A DNA stretch of 37,904 nucleotides from Spirochaetia bacterium (lineage in GTDB: Bacteria > Spirochaetota > Spirochaetia > Treponematales > Breznakiellaceae): assembly GCA_026002025.1 (NCBI GenBank), contig BOAU01000012.1, positions 1-37,904 on the forward strand, read 5' to 3'. The position numbers and the translations under genes were made by a program. Under the pieces are notes generated by a model. The model was not told where the DNA came from and searched no databases. It worked only from the letters and a program-made list of their open reading frames with translations. Position 1 is the stretch's first letter. Each line of letters begins with the position of its first letter. This document shows, piece after piece, positions 7,244 through 16,334 of the stretch.

Positions 7244-8761
7244 ATGGCAAAGAACGAAAGCGAAAAAACCCGGGGGAACCCCCTGGCCTCTGCGGAGGAC
7301 AAAGGAAAGGCTCTGGAAGCCGCCCGGCTCCAGATTGAAAAACAGTTCGGCTCAGGCTCCCTGATTAAGCTGGGGGACACCACCAATGCAACGGGAATAG
7401 AGGTGATCCCCTCGGGGTCCATCCTGCTGGACGAGGCCCTGGGTATCGGGGGCTACCCCCGGGGCCGGATCATCGAGATCTACGGCCCGGAATCTTCCGG
7501 CAAGACCACCCTGGCCCTCCACGCCATTGCGGAGGCCCAAAAACTGGGGGGGATCGCCGCCTTTGTGGACGCCGAACACGCCCTGGACCCGGTTTACGCC
7601 AAGAATCTGGGGGTCAACACCGATGAGCTCTGGCTCTCCCAGCCTGATTCCGGGGAACAGGCCCTGGAAATCACCGAAAACCTGGTCCGTTCCGGCGCGG
7701 TGGATGTGATCGTGGTGGACTCCGTGGCGGCCCTGACCCCCCAGGCGGAAATCGACGGGGACATGGGGGATGCCCAGATGGGACTCCAGGCCCGGCTTAT
7801 GAGCCAAGCCATGCGGAAGCTTACCGCCATCATCGGCAAGTCCCGGACCATTCTCATTTTCATCAACCAGATCCGCATGAAGATCGGGGTCATGTTCGGC
7901 AACCCGGAAACCACCACCGGGGGCAATGCCCTCAAATTCTACTCCTCGGTGCGCCTTGAGGTCCGCAAGACCGAAACCATCGAAGGGGGCCATGATGAGG
8001 ACGCCGTGGGTAACCGGGTCAGGGTCAAGGTGGTCAAGAACAAGGTCGCGCCGCCTTTCAGGCGGGCAGAACTGGAAATCATGTTCGGCAAGGGTGTTTC
8101 CGCCTTGGGAAGCCTGCTGGATGCGGCGGTCAAGTACGAAATCATCGACAAAAAGGGCGCATGGTATGCTTATGGGGAAGAAAAAGTAGGGCAGGGCAGG
8201 GACAATGCCCGTGAATACCTGGAAAATAACCCTGAATTTGCCCGTGAAGTCGAGATTAAGCTGCGGAAGCTCATCTTCCCCGGCCGTGAATTCCAGGCGC
8301 CCGTTGCAAAGGCCGCCGCAAAAGCCGCGGCCGCTCCAAAGGCGGATTCAGCAGGGGAGTCTATGGAAGCAGTCGGCGACATACCGGCTGCACCGGAATT
8401 TGCCGCCGGGGGGGAAGGGCGGAGTTCCTTTTTGGCTGCCGCGTCTGCCGCAAAACCGGAAGCGCCGAATGGGGATTTTTCGGCTCCCCTTAGCCGGCCT
8501 GCGGAAATCCCAACCCGGCCTGCCGTTGTCCCGGTGCCTGAAGCTGCTGCGGTCAGACCCTCACCATTCCCAGGTTCCGCTGCAGCGCAGAATGAGATCC
8601 CCCGCCGGGGACCGGGAAGGCCCGCGGCTCCGGTAAGCCCGGCAGCGCCGGCAGGTGAAGTCCCCCATCGGGGACCGGGCAGACCGCCCCGTGATGCGAG
8701 TCCCGCCCCGGCGCCCGTAGTTGAGCACCGCGGTCCGGGAAGGCCCCGCCGGGAAGGCTGA
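7244..8761 (+). CDS. recA: RecA recombinase with AT-hook-bearing C-terminal tail
   Basis: Forms filaments on single-stranded DNA, drives strand exchange and triggers SOS autocleavage. Residues 1-350 are a complete RecA core: Walker [10 protein letters not shown] (81-89), E112 in DAEHALD, Walker B VIVVDS (155-160), loop L1 near 170-185, [22 protein letters not shown] including loop L2 (206-227), and the C-terminal domain to about 350. The total of 505 residues is about 150 more than usual. The extra tail is Ala/Pro-rich and carries three AT-hook-like motifs: RRGPGRP (454-460), HRGPGRP (475-481) and HRGPGRPRR (495-503), spaced about 20 residues apart. E. coli RecA instead ends in a short acidic tail. 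GGGAGGTAAG precedes the ATG. The stop overlaps folK by one base (TGATG). Confidence 0.97.
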   Translation: MAKNESEKTRGNPLASAEDKGKALEAARLQIEKQFGSGSLIKLGDTTNATGIEVIPSGSILLDEALGIGGYPRGRIIEIYGPESSGKTTLALHAIAEAQKLGGIAAFVDAEHALDPVYAKNLGVNTDELWLSQPDSGEQALEITENLVRSGAVDVIVVDSVAALTPQAEIDGDMGDAQMGLQARLMSQAMRKLTAIIGKSRTILIFINQIRMKIGVMFGNPETTTGGNALKFYSSVRLEVRKTETIEGGHDEDAVGNRVRVKVVKNKVAPPFRRAELEIMFGKGVSALGSLLDAAVKYEIIDKKGAWYAYGEEKVGQGRDNAREYLENNPEFAREVEIKLRKLIFPGREFQAPVAKAAAKAAAAPKADSAGESMEAVGDIPAAPEFAAGGEGRSSFLAAASAAKPEAPNGDFSAPLSRPAEIPTRPAVVPVPEAAAVRPSPFPGSAAAQNEIPRRGPGRPAAPVSPAAPAGEVPHRGPGRPPRDASPAPAPVVEHRGPGRPRREG

Positions 8762-9324
8762 TGTTACAAGACCCCGGAAGAACAAAAGCTGTCCTTCCGG
8801 ACAAGAAGCTTGCGGACGGGGCCGTTCTGACGGTCCTGGGGCTCGGTTCCAACCGGGGGGACTCCATCCATGGAGATCCCCCTAATATTCTGCGAGGGGC
8901 AATAAGGGCGCTTGAGGCCGTCCTGGAGGATCTTAAAACGGCCGGGATGCTGGAATCGGAGCCCCTCCATGTGACTGACCAGAGCCGGTTCTTCAACACC
9001 GCCGTATCGGGCTTTTATTGGGGTGAAGCCCTGGAACTGCTGGACAGCATCCACAAGATCGAGGCGTCCTTTGGCCGGGACCGGAGCCGGGAGCAGCGCT
9101 GGGGGGAACGTACCCTGGACATCGACATACTGCTCTTTGGCGATCAGATCATTTCCCGGCCGCCCCTGCTGGAAATACCCCATCCCCGGCTCAGGGAGCG
9201 TTGTTTCGCCCTGGTCCCCCTGCTGGAACTGCTGCCCAATGCTATCGATCCCCTGACGGGAATTTCCTATCAAAGCATCCTTGACGGCTTGCCGGATCAG
9301 GGGATTTACTACCCGGCCCCGTAA
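8761..9324 (+). CDS. folK: 2-amino-4-hydroxy-6-hydroxymethyldihydropteridine pyrophosphokinase
   Basis: Transfers pyrophosphate from ATP to the pterin alcohol in folate synthesis. The 187-residue protein shows the HPPK motifs: GLGSNRGD (27-34), FFNTAV (77-82), FGRDRSREQRWGERTLDIDILLF with the two magnesium-binding Asp at 120 and 122, and IPHPRLRERCFALVPL near 158-173. About 22 residues precede the conserved start, a mild N-terminal extension. No other start is obvious, and the ATG at 8761 overlaps the recA stop (TGATG), which suggests translation by reinitiation after recA. No other folate gene is visible in the window. Confidence 0.95.
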   Translation: MLQDPGRTKAVLPDKKLADGAVLTVLGLGSNRGDSIHGDPPNILRGAIRALEAVLEDLKTAGMLESEPLHVTDQSRFFNTAVSGFYWGEALELLDSIHKIEASFGRDRSREQRWGERTLDIDILLFGDQIISRPPLLEIPHPRLRERCFALVPLLELLPNAIDPLTGISYQSILDGLPDQGIYYPAP

Positions 9325-9344
9325 CGATTATACTATGCGTACTA

Positions 9345-10085
9345 ATGGAAACACCCGTAAAAAGCTCCGGCTGCAATTTCAAATTAAACGAATTTGAGGG
9401 CCCCCTGGATCTTCTTCTTTTTTTAATCAAGAAAAATGAAATCAATATCTATGACATCCCGGTAGCCCAGATCACCGAACAGTACCTGGATTACTTAAGC
9501 TCTGCCGAAGAGCTGGACCTGGACGATGTGACGGAATTCCACGCCATGGCGGCGTACCTGCTCTATATCAAGTCCCGTACTCTCCTGCCGGTGGAGGTGG
9601 ACCTTGACGATGATTCAACGGACCCCCGGCAGGAACTGGTGGAACGGCTCATCGAATATCAAAAGTTTAAAAAGCTTTCGGAACTAATGGAAGAAAAGGA
9701 AAAAGAAGCGGAGTGGATCGTGGAGCGGCAGAAGCTTCAGCGGGCCCTTCCCTTTGCCGATGAGGGGCTCTGGGAAAAGGTGGATATCTGGGATCTGCTC
9801 AAGACTTTTTCCAAGCTCATGTCCAATATGCCCGGAGAACGGATCTACGACATGTACGAAGAAGTATCGGTGAACGAGAAGATCACTCTCCTTTCGGAAC
9901 TGCTGGAAAAGAAGGGGGAGTGCAGTTTTGCCGACCTGGTGGTCCGCAAGGGCTCGGTGATGGACATTGTCTGCGCCTTTCTGGCGATCCTCGAATCGGT
10001 AAAGCTCCGGGTGATCCAGGTATTACAGAACCGCATGTTCGGGGATATAATGATCAGGCCGAACCCGGCGGCCGGGGCCGTATAA
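9345..10085 (+). CDS. scpA: Segregation and condensation protein A (kleisin)
   Basis: ScpA is the kleisin that bridges the SMC head domains and binds ScpB, compacting and separating sister chromosomes. The 246-residue protein is normal length. It begins with the signature FKLNEFEGPLDLLLFLIKKNEINIYDIPVAQIT (about 12-45), followed by DVTEFHAMAAYLLYIKSRTLLP (about 61-82), an acidic middle and a C-terminal winged-helix region (KITLLSELLEKKGECSFADLV then VVCAFLAILESVKLRVIQV-like sequence). It starts 20 bases after folK and is followed by scpB after 6 bases. No smc gene is in the window. Confidence 0.95.
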   Translation: METPVKSSGCNFKLNEFEGPLDLLLFLIKKNEINIYDIPVAQITEQYLDYLSSAEELDLDDVTEFHAMAAYLLYIKSRTLLPVEVDLDDDSTDPRQELVERLIEYQKFKKLSELMEEKEKEAEWIVERQKLQRALPFADEGLWEKVDIWDLLKTFSKLMSNMPGERIYDMYEEVSVNEKITLLSELLEKKGECSFADLVVRKGSVMDIVCAFLAILESVKLRVIQVLQNRMFGDIMIRPNPAAGAV

Positions 10086-10091
10086 TTCGCC

Positions 10092-10643
10092 ATGGAGATT
10101 GATTTGGAAAAAGAGACTGCGTTAATCGAAGCAATCCTCTACCTGGAGGCGGAACCGGTTGGGGAAGCCAAACTGGTCAGCGTTTCGGGGCTTGCCCGTG
10201 ATGTGGTGGATACGGCCCTGGAAAATCTCGCCGCCAAATATGCCCAGGAAAATTCTGGGCTGGAACTTTCCCGCATCGGCGGGGGGATCACCATTTCTCC
10301 CAAAAAGGAATATTGGGAAAACCTCCGGGACCGTTACGGCAAACGGAACGAATCCCGGCTTTCCCGGGCCGCCATGGAGACCCTTTCGATCATCGCCTAT
10401 TCCCAGCCCATCACAAGGGCCGAAATCGAACAGATCCGGGGTGTTTCCGCAGATAACATGATTCATCTTTTGAAGGAAAAGGATCTCGTTAAAGAGGTGG
10501 GCCAAAAGGACGTTCCGGGAAAACCGGCCCAGTGGGGCACCACACGGGAGTTTTTAAAACTCTTCCGCCTTGACAGCATCGCCGACCTCCCCAAATTAAA
10601 CGAACGGGAGACCGACCGGTTTGAACTTGAAGGACAGGAATAG
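10092..10643 (+). CDS. scpB: Segregation and condensation protein B
   Basis: ScpB dimers bind ScpA and regulate the SMC ATPase. The 183-residue protein has two winged-helix domains. The first is around LIEAILYLEAEPVGEAKLVSVSG; the second is around SRAAMETLSIIAYSQPITRAEIEQIRGVS (about 92-120), a highly conserved ScpB segment, followed by LVKEVGQKDVPGKPAQWGTTREFLKLF. The gene starts 6 bases after scpA. It overlaps the following pseudouridine synthase if the latter begins at the TTG at 10621. Confidence 0.95.
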   Translation: MEIDLEKETALIEAILYLEAEPVGEAKLVSVSGLARDVVDTALENLAAKYAQENSGLELSRIGGGITISPKKEYWENLRDRYGKRNESRLSRAAMETLSIIAYSQPITRAEIEQIRGVSADNMIHLLKEKDLVKEVGQKDVPGKPAQWGTTREFLKLFRLDSIADLPKLNERETDRFELEGQE

Positions 10644-11436
10644 TCTGACGGACACGGATGGCGTGGAAAATTCGGCAAAGTTCCCCGTGGAAGTAGTCGT
10701 CGGGGCAGGAGATGCCGCAGCAACAGGCGCGCCGGTGCGCTTACAGGCCTACCTTGCCCATGCGGGGGTCGCATCCCGCCGGTCCTCGGAAAAGCTGATT
10801 ACCGAAGGGCGGGTTGCGGTCAACGGCCGGGTTGTTACGGTCTTGGGTGAGAAGGTCCTGCCCGGCGATGAGGTAAGCCTTGACGGCAAGTTCGTCAGGC
10901 CGGAGAACCGGCTGCGCTATCTGGCCCTCAACAAGCCGCCTGAGTATATTTGCAGTTCTCGGGACCCGCAAAACCGGCCTCTGGCCCTGGAACTGCTCCC
11001 GGCGGATATAAAAGAACGGCTCTACAGCGTGGGCCGCCTGGACTTTTTGTCATCCGGGCTCATACTTTTTACCAACGACGGGGACTTTGCCGCAAAAATC
11101 GGCCACCCCTCGGCGGAGATCGAGAAGGAATACCTCGTGGAGGCCACGGGAATCATCCCCGATTCGGTCCCCCAGGCCTTTGCGGAGGGCATTACCATCG
11201 ACGGGGTCTATTATCAGTCCCGTGAGATTGAAAAAATAGGCCGAAAGACCCTGCGGATCTGTTTGGTGGAGGGTAAAAACCGGGAAATCCGCCGGGTTTT
11301 CTCCCATTTCCACCTCCACCCCCGGAAGCTTCACCGGATCCGCATCGGGCCGGTCCTGCTCGGCGGATTACTGTCCGGGGAATCGAGAGCGCTTACGGAT
11401 AAGGAATTGCGTGAGTTAGCGGGCAAGGAAGAATAA
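10621..11436 (+). CDS. RsuA/RluB-family rRNA pseudouridine synthase
   Basis: Converts specific uridines to pseudouridine in ribosomal RNA. An S4 RNA-binding domain lies at about 39-90 (VRLQAYLAHAGVASRRSSEKLI), and the catalytic domain follows with GRLD at 138-141, where D141 is the nucleophile, in YSVGRLDFLSSGLILFTNDGDF. The C-terminal motif EGKNREIRRVF is near 218-228. The pairing with scpA and scpB is common in bacteria and favours RluB (23S rRNA) over RsuA, but the sequence alone does not decide. The start is uncertain: a TTG at 10621 (GGGAG 13 bases upstream, overlapping scpB) or a GTG at 10663; the first 38 residues are not conserved. Confidence 0.92.
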   Translation: MNLKDRNSLTDTDGVENSAKFPVEVVVGAGDAAATGAPVRLQAYLAHAGVASRRSSEKLITEGRVAVNGRVVTVLGEKVLPGDEVSLDGKFVRPENRLRYLALNKPPEYICSSRDPQNRPLALELLPADIKERLYSVGRLDFLSSGLILFTNDGDFAAKIGHPSAEIEKEYLVEATGIIPDSVPQAFAEGITIDGVYYQSREIEKIGRKTLRICLVEGKNREIRRVFSHFHLHPRKLHRIRIGPVLLGGLLSGESRALTDKELRELAGKEE

Positions 11437-11445
11437 GGAGTTTTC

Positions 11446-13866
11446 ATGGTAATCGCCATCGACGGTCCCGCGGGGTCCGGGAAAAGCACTATTGCGCGCC
11501 TCTTGGCCGAAAAATTGAAGCTTCCCTCGGGGAAGCCCGTCACCTATATCAACTCAGGGAGCCTCTACCGCGCTATCGCCTTGGGCTGTATCAGGCGAAG
11601 TATCGGCTTTGATGAAAGCGATAAGGCCCTGGAATACGCCAAGACTGCGGCCATTGAATACCGGAACGGGAAGGTCTTTCTGGACGGGGAGGATGTGTCC
11701 GATGCGCTTCATACGGACGAAATTGATAAATTTACCGCCCCCCTTTCCGCCATCGTCCCCATCCGGCATGTGGTAAACGATCTTATCCGTAAAATCGCCG
11801 CAAACATTGACGCGGTGGTGGAGGGGAGGGACATCACCACCGTGGTGTTCCCCAATGCGGAATACCGGTTCTACCTGGACGCCTCGGTGGAATCCCGTGC
11901 CCAGCGGAGGCACGGGCAGGGGGTATCGGAGCTCAGCCTGGAAGAAATCCGTGTTGCTATCCAGGAACGGGACGAAATCGACAAAAACAAAGCTGAAGGA
12001 AGCCTTAAAATCGCCCCCGGGGTGGAGTATTTGGACACATCGGACTTGACCTTAAACCAAGTTTATGACAAATTGATAGAAAGAATAAAGATAGAAGGAA
12101 CGATCAACATGGCCCAGATGGAAGTGGATTCGGACGTTGTAAGTCCGCCGGACACTAGTCCGCAGGATGAATCGGAGGGAAGCAAATCCGCCGGCAACAT
12201 CCAGACGCAATTACAGGAAGAGTACCTCAAATCCCTTGAACAGCTTGAAGAAGGGCAGCTTGTGGATGGTGTTGTCATCCAGGTTACCCAGGATCAGGTG
12301 TTTATCGATGTGGGTTACAAGTCCGAAGGAAAAATTCCCATTGAGGAATTTATCGAAATCCCCAAAGTGGGGGATGCGGTATCGGTAATTCTCGTCGCCA
12401 AAGAAAACAAACACGGGGAAGTGATCGTCTCCAAGCAGAAAGCCGATGTCAAGGTCTTCTGGAAAAACCTCCGGCAGGCCTTTCAGGATCATGCCGTAGT
12501 GGAAGGAACCATCGAAAAGCTCGTCAAGGGTGGTTTCGATGTCAATATGGGTTCCGGCGGGCGGGCTTTCCTTCCCATAAGCCAGTCGGATGCCCAAAAA
12601 GTGGACAAGCCGGAGAAATTCCTTGGGATGAAGGCCCAGTTCTATGTGGAGCGGCTTTATTCTGACGGCAAAGTCAACATCGTGGTGAACCGCCGCAAGT
12701 TCCTGGAAGAAGAAATTGAACGGAAACGGAATGATTTCTTTGAACATACCCCGATCGGTTCCGATGTGGACGGGGTTGTAAAGAGCTTTACCTCATTTGG
12801 GGCCTTTATCGACCTCGGGGGCTTTGACGGCCTCCTCCATATCAACGACATGAGCTGGGGCCACGTGACCCGACCCAAGGACTTTGTTAAAAAAGGCCAG
12901 GAGATACACCTCAAGGTTATCCGCATCGACCAGCAGGAAAAACGGATCAACCTTTCCCTCAAGCATTTCTCCGATGATCCCTGGGTACACTTCGAGGACA
13001 AGTACCATGTGAACGATATCGTCAAGGGCAAGGTAACCAAGCTCACCGATTTCGGCGCCTTTATTGAGCTGGAAGAGGGGATCGAAGGGCTGGCCCATAT
13101 TTCAGAATTTTCTTGGGTCAAGAAGATCCAGAAACCCGAGGACATGGTCCACAACGGCGACGAAGTGGAGTGCATGATCCTGGGCTATGATCTCCAGGCG
13201 GGGAGGGTGTCCCTGGGACTCAAGCAGGTCACCGCCAATCCCTGGGCTGAAATTGAGGAAAAGTATCCCGTGGGCACCCGGCTTACCCGGAAGGTGGTCA
13301 AGGTTACCAACGCTGGGGCCTTTATCCAGCTGGAAGAGGGGATCGACGGTTTCCTCCATGCGGACGATATTTCCTGGACCAAAAAAATCAAACATCCCGG
13401 CAGCGAACTCGCAGTTGACCAGGAAGTTGAAATCATGGTCATCAGTATTGAAAAGGAAAACCGGAGCATCCGGCTGGGAATCAAACAGCTTTCCGAAGAT
13501 CCCTGGAAGAGCTTTGCCGAAGCCTACAAACCGGGAACCCAGGTGGAAGGGGAAGTTTCCTCCATCACCGATTTCGGAATTTTTGTGCGGGTACCCGGCG
13601 GCATCGAAGGGCTTATCCATAAGTCAAACCTGGCGGAAAACCGGGAAGATGATCCTGAAGAGGCCCTGAAAAAGTACCAGATTGGGGACAAGATCAAGGC
13701 GGTGGTCCTGGAAATACAGGGCGACAAGCAGAAGGTGGCCTTTTCAATCCGGGATTTTCAGAAGAAGGTACAGCGGGAAGAAATTTCCCAGTATATGGCG
13801 GCGGAAGAATCCGATGGTTCCACCTTTACCCTGGGAGATTTTTTAAAGTCCAAGGGCACTGACTAA
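11446..13866 (+). CDS. cmk-rpsA: Cytidylate kinase fused to ribosomal protein S1
   Basis: One 806-residue frame joins two enzymes. Residues 1-221 are cytidylate kinase, which phosphorylates CMP and dCMP: P-loop GPAGSGKST (7-15), SGSLYRA, EGRDITTVVFP and the RAQRRHGQG lid. Residues 222-806 are ribosomal protein S1 with six S1 RNA-binding domains, starting near 256, 347, 431, 517, 602 and 687; typical repeats are VDGVVKSFTSFGAFIDLGG and VKGKVTKLTDFGAFIELEEG. S1 brings mRNA to the 30S subunit. The two genes are adjacent in many bacteria, and I recall the fusion from treponemes. AAGGAG lies close before the ATG. An internal start at 12109 could make free S1. Confidence 0.96.
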   Translation: MVIAIDGPAGSGKSTIARLLAEKLKLPSGKPVTYINSGSLYRAIALGCIRRSIGFDESDKALEYAKTAAIEYRNGKVFLDGEDVSDALHTDEIDKFTAPLSAIVPIRHVVNDLIRKIAANIDAVVEGRDITTVVFPNAEYRFYLDASVESRAQRRHGQGVSELSLEEIRVAIQERDEIDKNKAEGSLKIAPGVEYLDTSDLTLNQVYDKLIERIKIEGTINMAQMEVDSDVVSPPDTSPQDESEGSKSAGNIQTQLQEEYLKSLEQLEEGQLVDGVVIQVTQDQVFIDVGYKSEGKIPIEEFIEIPKVGDAVSVILVAKENKHGEVIVSKQKADVKVFWKNLRQAFQDHAVVEGTIEKLVKGGFDVNMGSGGRAFLPISQSDAQKVDKPEKFLGMKAQFYVERLYSDGKVNIVVNRRKFLEEEIERKRNDFFEHTPIGSDVDGVVKSFTSFGAFIDLGGFDGLLHINDMSWGHVTRPKDFVKKGQEIHLKVIRIDQQEKRINLSLKHFSDDPWVHFEDKYHVNDIVKGKVTKLTDFGAFIELEEGIEGLAHISEFSWVKKIQKPEDMVHNGDEVECMILGYDLQAGRVSLGLKQVTANPWAEIEEKYPVGTRLTRKVVKVTNAGAFIQLEEGIDGFLHADDISWTKKIKHPGSELAVDQEVEIMVISIEKENRSIRLGIKQLSEDPWKSFAEAYKPGTQVEGEVSSITDFGIFVRVPGGIEGLIHKSNLAENREDDPEEALKKYQIGDKIKAVVLEIQGDKQKVAFSIRDFQKKVQREEISQYMAAEESDGSTFTLGDFLKSKGTD
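12093..12111 (+). promoter_or_regulatory. Internal ribosome binding site and ATG at the Cmk-S1 junction
   Basis: AGAAGGA (12093-12099) is followed 9 bases later by an in-frame ATG (12109-12111, codon 222). It lies exactly where the kinase domain ends and the S1 part (MAQMEVDSD) begins. It looks like the ancestral rpsA start site retained after loss of the cmk stop codon, and it could yield a separate 585-residue S1. Confidence 0.5.
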
Positions 13867-13880
13867 CAGACCGCATTTGT

Positions 13881-14885
13881 ATGCCGTCACAAACCGATGC
13901 CCAAAAATTTAATACTCTGAATCAGCTTAAAACCGATGAGGCTTATCATACCCTGGTGGCAAAGAGCCCGGTCATCCTCGAAAAGCTTGAGATCATTGAC
14001 AGGATAGCAAAGACCGATTCATCGGTGCTGATCCTGGGGGAAAGCGGGGTAGGGAAGGAGCTCTTTGCCGAGCAGATACACCTCCGCAGCCCCCGCAGCC
14101 AGGCGCCTTTTATCCGGGTAAACTGCGCCGCCATACCCGAGGGGCTCCTGGAAAGTGAACTCTTCGGTCATGTAAAGGGGGCATTTACCAACGCCGTTGC
14201 CAGGCGCCAGGGCCGTTTTGAACTGGCCGATGGCGGGACCATTTTCCTGGATGAAATCGGTGACATCCCCCTGCCGCTCCAGGCCAAGCTGCTCCGGGTT
14301 ATCCAGGAAAAGACCTTTGAAAAGGTGGGCTCCGATAGTTCCATCACCGTTAATGTGCGGATTTTGGCGGCCACCAACAAAGACATCGAAGCCTTGGTGG
14401 AGAAGGGGGAGTTCAGGAACGATCTGTACTACCGCCTCAACGTGCTTCCCCTTTATATTCCGCCGCTCCGGCAGCGGCAGGAGGATATTCCCGAACTGGC
14501 GCGTTTCTTCCTTGAAAAATTCACGGCGGAAACAAAGAAACACTTTGAAGGTTTTTCTGATGAGGCCATGGAAACCATGCTTTCCTATGCCTGGCCGGGA
14601 AATATACGGGAACTTGAAAACTGCGTCGAGCGGGCCTGCGTAATCGGGAAGGGACGCCGGATACAGCAGGAAGAACTCTTTTTAGATACCGAAGAAGCTC
14701 CCTTAATGCCGGGGGGTAACCGGAGTTTAAAGACCGCCATCAATACCTTTAAGGCCCGTTTTATCCGAAAGGTTCTGGAAGAAAACAACTGGAACCAGAC
14801 GGAAGCGGCAAAGGCCTTGGATATACAGAGGACTTACCTCTCCAGGCTTATTAAAGAACTAAATATCATCAATACCAAGGAGTAA
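13881..14885 (+). CDS. Sigma-54-type AAA+ activator without receiver domain
   Basis: A 334-residue bacterial enhancer-binding protein, the class that uses ATP to open sigma-54 promoters. The AAA+ domain spans about 25-265: Walker A GESGVGKE (53-60), the GAFTGA-loop position reading GAFTNA (100-105), Walker B GGTIFLDEIGD (118-128), an arginine region LYYRLNVLPLYIPPLRQR and YAWPGNIRELENCVERA. A Fis-type HTH (NQTEAAKALDIQRTYLSRLIKEL) ends the protein. Only about 24 residues precede the AAA+ domain, so no sensory domain is present, as in PspF. It lies 14 bases after cmk-rpsA. Its target promoters are not identifiable here. The N in GAFTNA replaces the usual G. Confidence 0.92.
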   Translation: MPSQTDAQKFNTLNQLKTDEAYHTLVAKSPVILEKLEIIDRIAKTDSSVLILGESGVGKELFAEQIHLRSPRSQAPFIRVNCAAIPEGLLESELFGHVKGAFTNAVARRQGRFELADGGTIFLDEIGDIPLPLQAKLLRVIQEKTFEKVGSDSSITVNVRILAATNKDIEALVEKGEFRNDLYYRLNVLPLYIPPLRQRQEDIPELARFFLEKFTAETKKHFEGFSDEAMETMLSYAWPGNIRELENCVERACVIGKGRRIQQEELFLDTEEAPLMPGGNRSLKTAINTFKARFIRKVLEENNWNQTEAAKALDIQRTYLSRLIKELNIINTKE

Positions 14886-14887
14886 TT

Positions 14888-15571
14888 ATGTCGGATATTG
14901 AAGGAAAAGTGAGCAAAGTAAGTTGGGGTGAAAGCATCAACAATTTTATCCAGAAGAACCGAAAGGGGATACTGGTCTGTTTCGGCGTCATTGTGGTATT
15001 GCTCGCGGGCTTTATCGGGGGGCTTGCCATAAGGGACGCAGTCCGGAACAAGGCCATAAGCAGGGCAGAGGACTTTAACACCCGCTACGAGGAACTGCGC
15101 TGGGATATCAGTGAGGGGACAAAGGTTGAAGAAACTACCGCATTGCTTGCCGAGCTTACTGTCTTTGCGGAAAAAAATTCCGGCTATGCCGGGGGACGGG
15201 CCTGGGCGATCATAGCGGGAATCCGGGGGGACAAAAAAGAATGGGCTGAAGCGGAACTGGCCTGGTCCAGCGCGGCAAAGGCCGCTTCAAAAACCTACCT
15301 TGCCCCGGTTGCCCTTTTTAACGCCGCCGCTGCCGCGGAAGAGCAGGGGAACACCGAAGACGCCATCAGGCTCTACACCGAATGCCTTGTCCGTGCGGAT
15401 ATCTTTCCCGCGGCGGCCCGGGCTCAATTTTCCATCGGCCGCCTCCGGGAATCCCAAAGCGATTCCGCCGCGGCCCTTGAAGCATACCGGACACTGGTCA
15501 GCAAATGGCCCAACGACTCCATTTGGACAAACCTGGCGCAAAACCGGATCATTGCCTTACAATTAAATTGA
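14888..15571 (+). CDS. Membrane-anchored TPR protein, YfgM-like
   Basis: A 227-residue protein with a short cytoplasmic N-terminus, one membrane helix (ILVCFGVIVVLLAGFIGGLAI, about 28-48) and a periplasmic TPR domain (AEAELAWSSAAKAASKTYLAPVALFNAAAAAEEQGNTEDAIRLY). This layout matches YfgM/BamD-like proteins that assist envelope protein folding near the Sec translocon, but identity is not certain. AAGGAG, overlapping the preceding stop, sits 6 bases before the ATG, so it belongs to the recA-to-lipoprotein block. Its stop overlaps the next start by one base (TGATG). Confidence 0.8.
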   Translation: MSDIEGKVSKVSWGESINNFIQKNRKGILVCFGVIVVLLAGFIGGLAIRDAVRNKAISRAEDFNTRYEELRWDISEGTKVEETTALLAELTVFAEKNSGYAGGRAWAIIAGIRGDKKEWAEAELAWSSAAKAASKTYLAPVALFNAAAAAEEQGNTEDAIRLYTECLVRADIFPAAARAQFSIGRLRESQSDSAAALEAYRTLVSKWPNDSIWTNLAQNRIIALQLN

Positions 15572-16317
15572 TGGGAGCCATATATAAAAAAATCCTTTTA
15601 AATCTTTTTCTGCTTTTCATTTCCGCGGGGGTATTCCTCTCCTGCGGGATTGATGAGTACTATTACCTTAACCCGGTACAGTCGGGGGATATCCAGCTTA
15701 CCTTACAGGAACGGGCCGTTATTCACCTGCCCGGCGTCAGCGCTTCCTATTTTACCCATTTTACCATTTTCTATCGTATCTATATCAGTGATTATTCGGC
15801 CCCCGGTACCATCCAGACATCATCCGCAGTACTCAGCAGCATCAATTCAACCCTGGCTTCGGACTATGCCGCCATCGAACCTTCTACGAGTATCACCAGC
15901 ACCACATCCAATACCACCAACACAAGTTCGCTTTTCAGGAACCGGAATTATCAGATTCTTAACTATGAAGGCCACGATGTGATATCCAGCCAAAACACCA
16001 GCCTGATCCTTGATTTCCCCATAGGCAGCAATCCCTCGGTTACCGTTAACGGCAATACCTGGAACCTGTACCGTTCCACCGGAAACGGCTCATTCACCCC
16101 GGTTCCGAACCGTTATTTTCGCAATACCGATGAACTCAATTCAAGCGCAAATGCAATTTCTACCGTCAATGGAGATGTGGTAAACAAATCATCCCTCAGC
16201 GGCAAACGATACACCTATACCGCCATGTATATCGTGGTAACCGGCCTTGATCAGCAGTCCTATACGCCAATCTACAGCATCCCCGCCTTTATTGGAATCT
16301 TTCGTCTTCCTGACTGA
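15571..16317 (+). CDS. Lipoprotein of unknown function
   Basis: A 248-residue exported lipoprotein. The N-terminus MGAIYKKILLNLFLLFISAGVFLSCG has a positive start, a hydrophobic core and a lipobox FLSC with the modified Cys near residue 25. The mature protein is rich in Ser, Thr, Asn and Tyr, with a low-complexity stretch STSITSTTSNTTNTSS near 110-125, and looks beta-rich. I recognise no domain. The start overlaps the preceding TPR gene (TGATG), so the two probably work together at the membrane. It is the last gene of the forward block and is followed by two palindromic repeats. Confidence 0.8.
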   Translation: MGAIYKKILLNLFLLFISAGVFLSCGIDEYYYLNPVQSGDIQLTLQERAVIHLPGVSASYFTHFTIFYRIYISDYSAPGTIQTSSAVLSSINSTLASDYAAIEPSTSITSTTSNTTNTSSLFRNRNYQILNYEGHDVISSQNTSLILDFPIGSNPSVTVNGNTWNLYRSTGNGSFTPVPNRYFRNTDELNSSANAISTVNGDVVNKSSLSGKRYTYTAMYIVVTGLDQQSYTPIYSIPAFIGIFRLPD

Positions 16318-16334
16318 TTACCAAAAAAAGAAAA

